Part shown: positions 36,792 through 46,001 of the stretch, in pieces
Numbering within the stretch: position 1 is the stretch's first letter
How the letters are laid out: each line of letters begins with the position of its first letter
NCBI GenBank assembly: GCA_913060975.1
Contig: CAJXVC010000005.1
Span: 62,001-126,000, forward strand
Source of the DNA: an uncultured Gammaproteobacteria bacterium
GTDB taxonomy: Bacteria; Pseudomonadota; Gammaproteobacteria; Pseudomonadales; Pseudohongiellaceae
Direction of reading: 5' to 3'
Length of the DNA: 64,000 nucleotides
The notes under the pieces: model-generated
Told to the model about the DNA's origin: nothing
The model's database searches: none
Seen by the model: the letters and a program-made list of their open reading frames with translations, nothing else
Program-made: the position numbers and the translations under genes

Positions 36792-39044
36792 TCAGGGCAG
36801 CCAGGCGTAGCTGAATTTGGCAAAAATCGCGCGATCTGTGTGTTCAATGGCATTGAAGCTGTCGTTTTGGAAGCCGCCGTCTGAATAGCCGACAAAGAAG
36901 CGCGTCACGGCATTGACTTTGTAGCTGTAGAGAAGCTGCGAGGAGAGCTCCTTGTTCACGCGTTGCACAGAGTTCACATAGAGTGCCGGATTACGCTCAT
37001 TGTCCGTGTACTGTGCCGTATAGCGCAAGAAGGCGCGATTGTTGAATTGATAGGTCACACCGGCATCGAACAGTTCTGCAGTGAACAGGCGCCCGCCATC
37101 GACATCGAATTGCTGGTGTTGGTATTCCAGATCCAGTTCGAGATGGCGACCGAAGCGGTAGTTGACCTCTGGTCCAAAACGTACTGATCGGCCTAGTCGC
37201 GTATTGGCAAAATCGACGATGTCTTCGACGCGCACCAGCATACCCAACTCCAGACCGGAAACCGGTGAGAAATCTATGCTGAGCTGGTTAAACTGCTCAT
37301 CGAAGTACTGACCATTCCAGTAAGTCTTGCTGCCGCCAAACAGGCCATCGATACGTGATTGTAACGGGCCATCGATATTGAGGAAGACTTCGAATTCTTC
37401 TTCGAGCTCAAATCCTGACTGGTCTTCTGTCTTGTCGTAGTCCAACGCGACGCGAAAACGATTCAGGAAATTGTCACCACCCCAACGCCAGGTATGTCCT
37501 ACGCGTGTGACAAAGTATTTATAGTCGACGCGATTGACAAAACCCAGGTCAGCACGAAAGTCAGTACCTACATCAGAGTAGGCAACCCAGATGTCCCAGT
37601 TGCGATCATTGTGACGATATTCGAGGAACTGGAAGCTGTCGCTCATTGAGGCAGCTTGATTGAAGGCATTCTGGATTTGTGTGGGGTAGTCGCTGCTCGA
37701 GTGCATGGACTGCAATGTGAATGTGTCCTGATCAGTTGGACGCAACACAGCATCGATGCTGGTGACCGTGTTTTGATAACCCTCGGCTTGGCGATCAGTC
37801 ACCAGTGCACCAATGCTGGAGTTACTGAAAATGTCGAATCGGTAACGACCGATATTGACATCGGAATTCACTTCGCCGAGTGAAGCAACGCTGGAACGCA
37901 GTGCTCCGGGAATCAGAAAGCTGGTGCTTTCATCGTTGGAACTAAGCAGGCCAAAGGTATGGCTGCCAGTCTTGCCGGTGATCTTGGCACCGTAGTCCGG
38001 ATTGGCAATATTGCGCGTGTGTACCAGGTTTTGACTGGTATCGAAGTAGTCTGCTCCGTCGAGGAAAAAGTCGCGACGCTCGGGAAAGAACAGACTGAAA
38101 GTGTTGTTGATATCAAGCTGAGCACTGTCCGCCTCGACTTGCGAAAAGTCGGGATTCAAGGTGGCGTTGAGGTACATGTCCTGGGTAATACCCCAGCGTA
38201 CGTCCAGCCCACCGTCGGCATCAAAGCCATCGCCTTCCCACTCTCCATTGCCGGCCGGGTTACGACTTTCGATGACGGAGCTGGTTAGCGTTGGCACGAT
38301 TTGCAGGTTGCGATTGGAGTCCAGATTGGCAAAGCCTTGTGCCTTGCTTATCTGGCACAGATAGCAAGATACATCGCGATCTCGTGGTGCCATGGCTATG
38401 CGATTGCGGCGATCACGCGGGTAGTGACGTACGGCGTCAACTCCCCAGACTTGTTCGCCTGCGGCTGGAGAGAAGCGCAATTGCTTGAGGGGAATGGACA
38501 TCTCCACTTCCCAGCCACTGGCAGTGATGCGCCCCTCACTGTCCCAGATAGCATTCCAGGAATCATCGTCGGTATTGTTGATGTCATCCTGAATCGAGTC
38601 GGCCTGCACACCTAGTGGATTGACCAGGAATTGATACGCCCGGCGTTCGTCGTTGAACGTATCCAGCACGATGCCCATCCAGTCGTCATCCCACAGTGAA
38701 TCCCGGTCTCGGTAAAAAGCGCGAATCAATTCCGGGTTCGGGTCTTCGGCAATGAATGCCACGAACAGTGTCTCACCGTCTTCCATGATCAGTGCTTCGG
38801 CACTCACTTGTGCCGGTACTGAATCGCCGGGTTCAAATTCAGTGGCTACGGTAATGCGTGTGGCGATAGCCCATTCACTGTCAGTTACCTGACCATCAAT
38901 GCTTGGCGCATTGGCAACCCGAGGGACGCTGTAAGTACCTGTGGTTTGCGCTAAGGCACTCGCGGAAAATAAGCTTAAAGCGGAATAGAGGCCAGCAATC
39001 AGATAGCGACGGTGGCTGAGGTAAAACCGGGAAAATACGTTCAT
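36792..39044 (-). CDS. DUF5916 / CBM9-like outer-membrane-associated protein
   Basis: This 750-residue secreted protein has a signal peptide (ending S-A-S-A-L-A-Q). It has an N-terminal carbohydrate-binding family 9-like beta-sandwich (P-S-I-D-G-Q-V-T-D-S-E-W) and a long DUF5916 region with F-F-P-E-R-R-D-F-F-L-D-G. Many alternating-hydrophobic strands follow to the C-terminus, suggesting a beta-barrel. The start is set at 39044 because the signal peptide begins there; the frame upstream is open but not signal-like. DUF5916 proteins are common in marine bacteria and often paired with secreted hydrolases; the ligand here is unknown. Confidence 0.85.
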   Translation of the reverse strand: MNVFSRFYLSHRRYLIAGLYSALSLFSASALAQTTGTYSVPRVANAPSIDGQVTDSEWAIATRITVATEFEPGDSVPAQVSAEALIMEDGETLFVAFIAEDPNPELIRAFYRDRDSLWDDDWMGIVLDTFNDERRAYQFLVNPLGVQADSIQDDINNTDDDSWNAIWDSEGRITASGWEVEMSIPLKQLRFSPAAGEQVWGVDAVRHYPRDRRNRIAMAPRDRDVSCYLCQISKAQGFANLDSNRNLQIVPTLTSSVIESRNPAGNGEWEGDGFDADGGLDVRWGITQDMYLNATLNPDFSQVEADSAQLDINNTFSLFFPERRDFFLDGADYFDTSQNLVHTRNIANPDYGAKITGKTGSHTFGLLSSNDESTSFLIPGALRSSVASLGEVNSDVNIGRYRFDIFSNSSIGALVTDRQAEGYQNTVTSIDAVLRPTDQDTFTLQSMHSSSDYPTQIQNAFNQAASMSDSFQFLEYRHNDRNWDIWVAYSDVGTDFRADLGFVNRVDYKYFVTRVGHTWRWGGDNFLNRFRVALDYDKTEDQSGFELEEEFEVFLNIDGPLQSRIDGLFGGSKTYWNGQYFDEQFNQLSIDFSPVSGLELGMLVRVEDIVDFANTRLGRSVRFGPEVNYRFGRHLELDLEYQHQQFDVDGGRLFTAELFDAGVTYQFNNRAFLRYTAQYTDNERNPALYVNSVQRVNKELSSQLLYSYKVNAVTRFFVGYSDGGFQNDSFNAIEHTDRAIFAKFSYAWLP

Positions 39045-39247
39045 AAACTGCCGAATAATTATTGTTAGTAATAGGACTACGATCTGGCAGTCCGGAACAT
39101 GACCGGTGATGATGCCGGCACTGTTTTGACGCTCTGACCCTCCAAAAGGTTGCAGTTTCTCCCGTGCTGCGAACAAGCGCTCGCTCAGGGCCGCTACACA
39201 TGTTTACGTGCCGGTGCAGAGAGTCCGGCGCATTCTAGCAGGAGCGC

Positions 39248-39278
39248 AAACAAAACAGGAGGCTGAAAAGCCTCCTGT
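39248..39278 (-). terminator. Intrinsic terminator after the UGA-containing peroxiredoxin gene
   Basis: A perfect 10-bp GC-rich stem (ACAGGAGGCT / AGCCTCCTGT, 4-nt loop) is followed on the minus strand by TTTGTTTG. It lies 54 nt past the stop of the peroxiredoxin gene. An intact terminator here argues that the gene is a functional unit reading through the internal UGA. Confidence 0.85.
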
Positions 39279-39331
39279 TGAGTATCGCTTGTTGCCTCAG
39301 GCACTTTATCAGCGCATCGGCAGTTTGGTTG

Positions 39332-39925
39332 CTACTCGGCCATTTCGGCCGCTGCTTCCAGTATGTTGGCGAAGTCCGGACGGTCCCGATAGCTCTCTTC
39401 GGCGAACTTGTGCTGGATCACACCATCAGGGCTGATCAGGAAAATGCCTGGATAAGGCACGCCATAAGCTCGTTGCCCTGGCTCGTAGTCGGTGACATTA
39501 AGAATACCGAAACGATTAACATGGGTAATTTCTTCATCATGGAGCAGGGTGAACGTGACGCCTCGGTCCAGTTCCGCGTCTTTCAACGTGGCAACCGAGT
39601 CGTAGGTCATCGCGGCAATCCCGAAGCCCATTGCTTCAAACTGGTCTGCTATCTCTGTCAGCTGCACGAGCTGGGAAACACAGAATGGTCACCAGTCAAA
39701 CGAGCGGCTGAACATGAACAGCAGCCCGTTCTCACCCACCAGATCATTGAAGTCGCGAACATTGCCGTCCTGATCCGGCGCCGATATTTCGGCGAATTCA
39801 CTACCGACCGGATAATCCGGTGCCCAAACAAAATCCTGTGCGGACAAGCTTAGGGGAGTGAACAGAATCAGCGCGAGCAAACAGCGCGACAACAGACCGG
39901 GGGTCAATTGTCGTCTAGTCTTCAT
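39332..39925 (-). CDS. Periplasmic peroxiredoxin-like selenoprotein (UGA read as Sec79)
   Basis: Read with the in-frame UGA at 39689-39691 as selenocysteine, this is a 197-residue AhpC/TSA-like redoxin. A signal peptide (hydrophobic core then S-L-S-A) is followed by F-M-F-S-R-S-F-D-W, then Sec79, then P-F-C (Cys82). This is a U-x-x-C motif where peroxiredoxin-like proteins have C-x-x-C. The reading frame, hydrophobic pattern and domain continue unbroken after UGA (Q-L-T-E-I-A-D-Q-F-E-A-M-G-F). The ATG at 39925 has AGGAG 5 nt upstream, and a terminator follows the final stop. A SECIS-like hairpin starts 5 nt after the UGA. The alternative is a nonsense mutation, but the site is exactly the redox position. 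No sel genes are in the window. Confidence 0.82.
39654..39684 (-). promoter_or_regulatory. Candidate bacterial SECIS element
   Basis: In the mRNA, starting 5 nt after UGA, UCUGU pairs with ACAGA and encloses a second stem, CAGCU with AGCUG, separated by a six-base bulge on the 5' side. The apical loop is CGUGC with a G at its second position, 22 nt downstream of UGA. Bacterial SECIS elements are small hairpins with a G in the first two loop positions 16-37 nt after UGA, which bind SelB. The match is by eye and needs folding to confirm. Confidence 0.7.
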
Positions 39926-40028
39926 GGTATCTCCTGTTGAAGGTTGCATCACAGTATATGACGCCTTTAACTATACCGGAGAAGTGCAGATTTTATTGCA
40001 GCTGGGCTTATATAAACACCAATCGGCG

Positions 40029-40724
40029 TTATTCAATAATTTCCAGAAAGCGATCGCCGCGGGGCAGGTAGTTGTTGTGGCTGTCCAGTGAGAAGACGAC
40101 CGAACTGGAGCGGCCTATGAGTTCTTCGCGCGGGATGAAACTGTAAACCCGGCTATCGGCACTGTTGTCGCGGTTGTCACCGAGCACGAAGTATTGATCG
40201 TCGGGCACGATGGTAGGGCCGTAAGAGCGCGTTGAGCGATTCACAAAGCCCTGGGATACCTGTGCCTGATGGGCACCTTCGGGTAGTTCCTCAAGAATGA
40301 TGATGGCGTCACCATCACGCTCGAGCACTTCGTAGCCAGCCGCTTCGCCATTGATGACCAGCGCGTTATTTTGCATGTAGATTGTATCGCCGGGCACGCC
40401 GACAATACGTTTCACTAGCCGCTTGTCAGCGCGTTTGGAGTCAATAATGACCACGTCACCCCGGCCCGGATCGGCTATTTCGGCCAGCGATATCTCGGTA
40501 AACGGGATCTTGATGTCATAGGCCAGCTTGTTGACCCAGACCTTGTCGCCATCGAGCAGTGTTGGCTGCATCGAGGCCCCGGATATCGAGCTTAGATCCG
40601 CGATGGCGCTTTTGAAAAAGACAATACACAACAACAACAGCGTGAAATGACGGTTGTCCTTCCAGAACTGATGCAGGTTGGTGCGCAGGCGAGTCAATAC
40701 AGGGGGATTATGCAATTCGTTCAT
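40029..40724 (-). CDS. lepB: Signal peptidase I
   Basis: This 231-residue membrane-bound serine protease removes signal peptides from Sec and Tat substrates. There is one N-terminal membrane helix (about residues 27-43). The catalytic dyad is Ser51 in S-G-A-S-M-Q-P-T-L and Lys105 in L-V-K-R-I-V-G-V-P-G-D. The C-terminal G-D-N-R-D-N-S-A-D-S-R motif is also present. It is shorter than E. coli LepB, having one rather than two helices. It is not in the usual lepA-lepB-rnc context, so it may be a second or specialised signal peptidase. Confidence 0.9.
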   Translation of the reverse strand: MNELHNPPVLTRLRTNLHQFWKDNRHFTLLLLCIVFFKSAIADLSSISGASMQPTLLDGDKVWVNKLAYDIKIPFTEISLAEIADPGRGDVVIIDSKRADKRLVKRIVGVPGDTIYMQNNALVINGEAAGYEVLERDGDAIIILEELPEGAHQAQVSQGFVNRSTRSYGPTIVPDDQYFVLGDNRDNSADSRVYSFIPREELIGRSSSVVFSLDSHNNYLPRGDRFLEIIE

Positions 40725-40896
40725 GATGGGTGAATCTACCTCTTCAATGCTATGAAGTTAGCCCTGGCGCGGCAGCTTGTCAATTCAATCAAAACCAGTG
40801 TTACTGGGCCTTGTACACTGCAGGTAGCAATGAGCTTGCAAGTTCTGCGATGCTCCCATAACCTGTACGCCTGTACAGTACTCCAGCATTTACCTC

Positions 40897-43800
40897 ATGG
40901 CCCTGTCGCAATTTCATCCAGCTTGTCGTAACTGGTTCACGGCCCGCTTCGGCGCACCGACCCCGGCGCAAGCCCAGGCGTGGCCAGCGATTCAGGCTGG
41001 TCGGCATACGCTGATTTCGGCGCCAACAGGCAGTGGCAAGACACTGGCTGCCTTCTATGCCGCCATCGATCAGTTGGTGCAGAAAGGTGTTAACAACCAG
41101 CTTGAAGACGGCGTCCATATTCTTTATGTGTCGCCGCTCAAGGCGCTATCCAACGACGTACGCAAAAACCTTGAAGTGCCGCTGGATGGTATTGCCGAGC
41201 ACATGCATTTGGCTGCCCAGGCCCCGGTGGATATCCGTATGGCGGTACGCACCGGCGATACGCCAGCTAATGAACGTGCCAAAATGGCTCGTCATCCGCC
41301 GCATATTCTGGTGACCACCCCTGAATCCCTGTATTTGCTGCTGACCAGTGCCAGCGGCCGCGCCATGCTGGCCTCGGTGAGTACGCTAATTGTGGATGAA
41401 ATTCACGCCATGTTGGGTGACAAGCGGGGCGCGCATCTGGCTTTGTCGGTGGAGCGTCTCGAACATCTGGTGCAAACCAGCAGCGGACAAATGCTGCAAC
41501 GCATTGGTCTGTCCGCGACCCAGAAGCCGATTGCCATGGTGGCGCGTTATCTGGTGGGTAATTCCCGTAGTCATGGCGAGCAGGTTGACTGTGAAATCGT
41601 TGATGCCGGCTTTCAGCGCAAGCTCGACATCCAGATCGAAGTGCCGGGCTCGCCGTTGTCTGCATTGATGAGTAATGAAGTCTGGGACGAACTCTACGAG
41701 CGCCTGGTCACCCTGGTTAACAGTCATGAAACCACACTGGTGTTCGTTAATACCCGGCGGCTGTCAGAACGTTTGGCATTGGCGTTAGCAGACCGCTTGG
41801 GCGAGAGCGCCGTGTGTGCCCACCATGGCAGCATGAGTAAGGATCATCGTCATGCAGCTGAGCAAAAACTCAAGCAGGGCGATTTAAAAGTGTTGGTCGC
41901 CACTGCGTCCATGGAACTGGGTATCGATATTGGTTCTGTGGATCTGGTGCTACAGTTTTCCTCGCCCAAGAGCATTGCAAAATTTCTCCAGCGCGTGGGC
42001 CGTAGTGGTCACAATGTGCACGGTACACCGAAAGGCATCTTGTTCCCCTTGACGCGTGACGATCTGATTGAGGCGACGGCACTCATTCACAGCGTTAAAA
42101 CAGGCCAGCTTGATCGTATCGTTATGCCGGAAAAACCCAATGACATTCTGGCGCAGCAAATTGTCGCCGAGATTTCATCACCGGGAGCGGGTGCTGCAGA
42201 GGCTGATGGCTGGACACTCGATGCGTTGTACAAGTTATTTGCGAACGCCTTTTCCTACCGCGATCTGTCGCGCGATGAATTTGATGCAACCATTGCCATG
42301 TTAGCCGAAGGCTACTCAACACGACGTGGGCGACGTGGCACCCATATTCATCATGACGTGATTAATAACAAAGTCCGGGCCCGGCGTGGTGCCAACCTGA
42401 CATCACTGACCAATGGCGGGGCGATACCGGACATGTTCGACTATCAGGTCGTGCTCGATCCAGAGGACACTGTAGTCGGTACGCTTAACGAAGACTTTGC
42501 CCTTGAGGCCTTGCCGGGCGACGTATTCACCCTTGGCACCCATAGCTGGCAGATGCTGCGTGTTGACGGGCTGAAAGTGCGCGTCAGAGATGCCCAAGGC
42601 ATGCAGCCAACCATCCCTTTCTGGTTTGGCGAGGGGCCTGGTCGCACACAAGAGCTTTCGCAGTCTGTCTCCAATCTGCGTCAGACCATTGCCGACTTGC
42701 TCATCAATGACTCCGCCAATGGCGCCGTGCAATGGCTGGCCGATCAGGTTGGCTTGCCCAGGTCAGCCGCAACCCAGTTAGTGGAATACCTGCAAACCGG
42801 CATGCAGGCACTCGGTGTTATGCCGACTCGTGAAACACTGGTTATGGAGCGCTTTTTCGATGATGTCGGTGATATGCATGTAGTGATTCACTCACCCTAT
42901 GGCAGCCGGCTAAACCGAGCCTGGGGGCTGGCGCTGCGCAAACGTTTTTGTCGCTCTTTTAACTTTGAATTGCAAGCGGCAGCCAACGAAGACAGCATTG
43001 TGATTTCTCTGGGTTCAGTACACAGCTTTGTGCTGGACGAAGTGTACCGCTATTTGCAAAAGGCGACGGTCCGTGAAGTATTGATTCAGGCCATGCTGGA
43101 TGCGCCGATGTTTGAAGTTCGCTGGCGCTGGAACGCGACACGCTGTTTGGCGATTCAGCGCAATCGCAATGGCAAGCGTGTGCCGCCACAATTCCAGCGC
43201 ATGGATGCCGAGGATCTGGTTGCCCATGTGTTCCCCGATCAGATCGCCTGTCAGGAAAATATCACCGGGAAGCGCGAAGTGCCTGATCACCCGCTGGTCA
43301 ATCAAACTATCCATGACTGTCTCACTGAAGCCATGGACATTGATGAGCTGGAGCAGCTTATCGGCAATATTGAAGCGGGTAAGCTAACACTGATTGCCAA
43401 GGACCTGCGTGAGCCATCGCCCTTTGCGCAAGAGATTATCAACGCGCGGCCCTACGCCTTTCTCGATGATGCTCCGTTTGAAGAGCGGCGCACCAATGCT
43501 ATTCGCAATCGCAGCTGGGCTGATCCAGGTCAGGCCAAGGATTTTGCCTTGCTTGATGCCGCGGCAATCGAGCGCGTAAGAGAAGAAGCCTGGCCATTTA
43601 TAAACAACGAAGAAGAGTTGCATGATGGTGTTCTCAGCGCGGGCTACTTTACTGCTATAGAAATGCAGGCGGGTCTCTGTGAGCGCTATAAAGACGCGTT
43701 GATTGCGCAAGGGCGGCTGCAACAATTGAGCAATGGCAAGGAGCAACTCTGGGTCGCCACCGAGCGCTTGCCAAGCTGCCGAGTGATCTACCCGGGCTTG

Positions 43801-45336
43801 GCCCTACCTGACAATTTGCCAGCCAGTTTGACCGAGCAGCAATGGACACGCGAAGACGCGATTCGCGAACTGGTGCGGGGCAGGCTGGAAGCGCTGGGGC
43901 CAATAGTAGCCGATCGTTTGAGCAAGGAACTGGCATTACCCGCTCGTGATATCAACGCAGCTCTTATTGCGCTGGAAGTGGAAGGTTTTGCCTTTCAAGG
44001 TCAGTTCACGCCCGGCCTGGATTCCTCAATAGTCGAGTGGTGTGAGCGGCGACTGCTGCAACGCATTCACCGCTATACCATCGACAGTCATCGCAAGAGC
44101 ATCAAACCAGTCTCATTGGAAGTGTATTCAGAGTTTCTGTTTGCCCATCACCAGCTGCTGGATCTTGCGGCGAACAATGCGGCGACCCCTGCGCTGGATG
44201 GTCAGACGCGTTTGCAGAGCTGCGTGAATTTGCTGGACGGCTATGCGGCGCCGGCGGCTGGCTGGGAAGGTGACATCTATCCGGCACGCATTCAGGACTA
44301 CGACCCCAACTGGCTCGACGTATTGTGTATTAGTGGCCGGGTGAGTTGGGGGCGTTATCATCTACCAGCTTCGCGGCGCATTGATAGTCGCAAGCAGAAG
44401 GCCGGGCCGGTACGCAATACGCCACTGATTCTGGCGATTCGTCAGAACCTGGATATCTGGCAAGCACTGGCCCGAGCCCAGCGTGTCGGCTCAGAACCAG
44501 AGGCAGATACAGGCGGCAATGTGGCGAGTCGCATTATTGCTGATCTACAGCAGCACGGGGCCAGCTTCTTTGATGAAGTGCAATCGCGTACTGGCTTGTT
44601 GAAAACCCAACTCGAAGAAGGCCTGGCAGAATTAGTGAGTCTGGGTAAAGTGAACAGTGATAGTTTCACTGGCCTGCGTGCCTTGCTGACGCCGAATCAC
44701 AAGAAGCCCAGCGCTCATCGCCGCCGTGGCCGCAAAGCTTTGTTCGGCGTTGAAGACGCCGGGCGGTGGAGTCTGCTGCAAACGTTTACACCACAGACCG
44801 AACCTGAAAAGACATCGCGTCACTGGGATGTGCTTGATGAGGAACAGCTTGAGCGGTTGGCGAGTATTTACTTGCAGCGCTGGGGTGTGGTCTGCCGCTC
44901 ATTTATAGAGCGTGAATCACTGGCGCCACCCTGGCGCATATTGCTGGCGACACTACGGAAAATGGAATTGCGCGGCACGGTGCGCGGCGGCCGTTTTATT
45001 GCCGGAGTTGGCGGTGAACAATTCGCTTACGCTGATACCGTCGATACGCTGCGCAAATTCAAACGTGATAGTGAACAGCGGGCCAACGTCCCATTTTATT
45101 GTCTGAGTGCTTGCGATCCATTGAATCTGGTTAATCTGGTGCAACCTGGCCGGAAACTGGCTCGCCTGCTGGCCAATCGCGTGCTGTACCGTGGTGGTGT
45201 ACCGATTGCCATGCTCGAGTCGGGCAAAGTTCATTTCTTGCGCGAGGCGGATACAGAGGAGCAATGGCAGTGGCAGCAGATGCTACAGCAGCGCCAGTTC
45301 CCCACGCGCCTGCGCGCCTATCTGGGCAGCCGCTAA
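40897..45336 (+). CDS. lhr: Lhr-type ATP-dependent DNA helicase
   Basis: This 1479-residue superfamily 2 helicase is close in length to E. coli Lhr (1538). The N-terminal RecA pair has S-A-P-T-G-S-G-K-T-L, D-E-I-H-A-M-L-G-D-K-R-G, S-A-T and the R-x-G-R-S-G-H motif VI. A winged-helix and Lhr-core region follow, and then the long C-terminal extension typical of large Lhr proteins. These enzymes act in DNA repair and stress responses. The gene is alone, divergent from lepB with a 172-bp gap. Confidence 0.92.
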   Translation: MALSQFHPACRNWFTARFGAPTPAQAQAWPAIQAGRHTLISAPTGSGKTLAAFYAAIDQLVQKGVNNQLEDGVHILYVSPLKALSNDVRKNLEVPLDGIAEHMHLAAQAPVDIRMAVRTGDTPANERAKMARHPPHILVTTPESLYLLLTSASGRAMLASVSTLIVDEIHAMLGDKRGAHLALSVERLEHLVQTSSGQMLQRIGLSATQKPIAMVARYLVGNSRSHGEQVDCEIVDAGFQRKLDIQIEVPGSPLSALMSNEVWDELYERLVTLVNSHETTLVFVNTRRLSERLALALADRLGESAVCAHHGSMSKDHRHAAEQKLKQGDLKVLVATASMELGIDIGSVDLVLQFSSPKSIAKFLQRVGRSGHNVHGTPKGILFPLTRDDLIEATALIHSVKTGQLDRIVMPEKPNDILAQQIVAEISSPGAGAAEADGWTLDALYKLFANAFSYRDLSRDEFDATIAMLAEGYSTRRGRRGTHIHHDVINNKVRARRGANLTSLTNGGAIPDMFDYQVVLDPEDTVVGTLNEDFALEALPGDVFTLGTHSWQMLRVDGLKVRVRDAQGMQPTIPFWFGEGPGRTQELSQSVSNLRQTIADLLINDSANGAVQWLADQVGLPRSAATQLVEYLQTGMQALGVMPTRETLVMERFFDDVGDMHVVIHSPYGSRLNRAWGLALRKRFCRSFNFELQAAANEDSIVISLGSVHSFVLDEVYRYLQKATVREVLIQAMLDAPMFEVRWRWNATRCLAIQRNRNGKRVPPQFQRMDAEDLVAHVFPDQIACQENITGKREVPDHPLVNQTIHDCLTEAMDIDELEQLIGNIEAGKLTLIAKDLREPSPFAQEIINARPYAFLDDAPFEERRTNAIRNRSWADPGQAKDFALLDAAAIERVREEAWPFINNEEELHDGVLSAGYFTAIEMQAGLCERYKDALIAQGRLQQLSNGKEQLWVATERLPSCRVIYPGLALPDNLPASLTEQQWTREDAIRELVRGRLEALGPIVADRLSKELALPARDINAALIALEVEGFAFQGQFTPGLDSSIVEWCERRLLQRIHRYTIDSHRKSIKPVSLEVYSEFLFAHHQLLDLAANNAATPALDGQTRLQSCVNLLDGYAAPAAGWEGDIYPARIQDYDPNWLDVLCISGRVSWGRYHLPASRRIDSRKQKAGPVRNTPLILAIRQNLDIWQALARAQRVGSEPEADTGGNVASRIIADLQQHGASFFDEVQSRTGLLKTQLEEGLAELVSLGKVNSDSFTGLRALLTPNHKKPSAHRRRGRKALFGVEDAGRWSLLQTFTPQTEPEKTSRHWDVLDEEQLERLASIYLQRWGVVCRSFIERESLAPPWRILLATLRKMELRGTVRGGRFIAGVGGEQFAYADTVDTLRKFKRDSEQRANVPFYCLSACDPLNLVNLVQPGRKLARLLANRVLYRGGVPIAMLESGKVHFLREADTEEQWQWQQMLQQRQFPTRLRAYLGSR

Positions 45337-45406
45337 GCGCCATACTCGCTCTGCTCATCCTGCGCTCAGGTTTCACGGCCTCGTATCTGTTCTTTGGTTT
45401 GCACAT

Positions 45407-45458
45407 AAAAAAATCCCGCTGCCCGGATTCTGCAGATCACAGAATTCAGACAACGGGA
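45407..45458 (-). terminator. Strong intrinsic terminator on the minus strand
   Basis: On the minus strand a 19-bp stem with one mismatch and a few G-T pairs (45414-45458, 7-nt loop) ends in CGGGA followed by seven T residues (45407-45413). On the plus strand the sequence after the hairpin is not T-rich, so it does not serve lhr. It therefore marks the 3' end of a minus-strand transcript from the gene-less region between lhr and the PilZ gene. Confidence 0.88.
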
Positions 45459-45732
45459 CCTTCTACTTGTGGGAGCCTGGAAATTCGCAGAGCGACACTT
45501 CCTCTCCGGCTTTGAAACTCAACCGAGTCACCTTTCTTTTGCCGCATTGCAAGAAAATCTCACAGAAACAGCGATTGATTGGTGCGAACAGTCGCAAGAC
45601 TGGTCGGGCTTAGCTCAAATTACCGGAGGCTCCCTTAATAGATTGACTATTGATGGGATCACCTCCTTTGCGTGCTCAGGGTAGCAATGGATGCTAGGAG
45701 GTTCCCCCTGTTAGAACCACTAACAATCGTCA
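45407..45732 (-). ncRNA. Structured non-coding RNA candidate, about 325 nt
   Basis: A transcript is predicted from a good promoter (45739-45767) to a strong terminator (45407). There is no plausible ORF inside. From the 5' end it contains a small hairpin (GTTAG, 5-nt loop, CTAAC) and a hairpin pairing ACCTCCT (45696-45702) with AGGAGGT (45661-45667). A closed domain at 45471-45634 is sealed by 8 perfect bp (GGGAGCCT/AGGCTCCC) plus up to 8-9 further pairs, with at least three inner hairpins. The bases at 45656-45669 read AAAGGAGGTGATCC, complementary to the 16S 3' end. It did not match tmRNA, RNase P RNA, 4.5S or 6S by eye. Its size and architecture suggest a regulatory or house-keeping RNA of unknown kind. 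Confidence 0.65.
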
Positions 45733-45738
45733 AGATCA

Positions 45739-45767
45739 TTTATAGCTCACTACACGAAGGCTGTAAA
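45739..45767 (-). promoter_or_regulatory. Sigma-70-type promoter for the 45.4-45.7 kb RNA
   Basis: On the minus strand TTTACA (45762-45767) is followed after exactly 17 nt by TATAAA (45739-45744), and a start near 45732 is expected. A 10-bp inverted pair, ACAATCGTCA (45723-45732) and TGACGATTGT (45783-45792), flanks the promoter and could be operator half-sites. Confidence 0.7.
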
Positions 45768-46001
45768 GTGATCAGTGCCTGGTGACGATTGTGCAAAAAA
45801 TGAGCAGAACGTCACATTAATTTAGCATTTTATTCGTACCCTACTGTACTAGATAAAGGTGCCGTGGCTGATCCAATTCAACAGATCTTCCGGTTCACAG
45901 TTGGCAGAAGCGTTGCCAATAAAGCGATTAGTCTGGATTGTTGTATGTGTGACATGGCACTATAAAGTCTTGGAAAATTACGACTCGAAGGGTATGGCTC
46001 A

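Noticed and set aside
39332-39667. Second half of the peroxiredoxin as a separate gene starting at 39667
   Set aside because: No RBS before this start, and it lacks the redox site; the in-frame continuity with 39689-39925 explains it better.
45191-45613. Plus-strand 140-codon frame over the end of lhr and the RNA region
   Set aside because: Overlaps lhr in another frame, no RBS, composition not protein-like.
45656-45669. Remnant of a 16S rRNA 3' end on the plus strand
   Set aside because: Only 13-14 bases match. The flanks lack the rest of the 3' minor domain such as helix 45.
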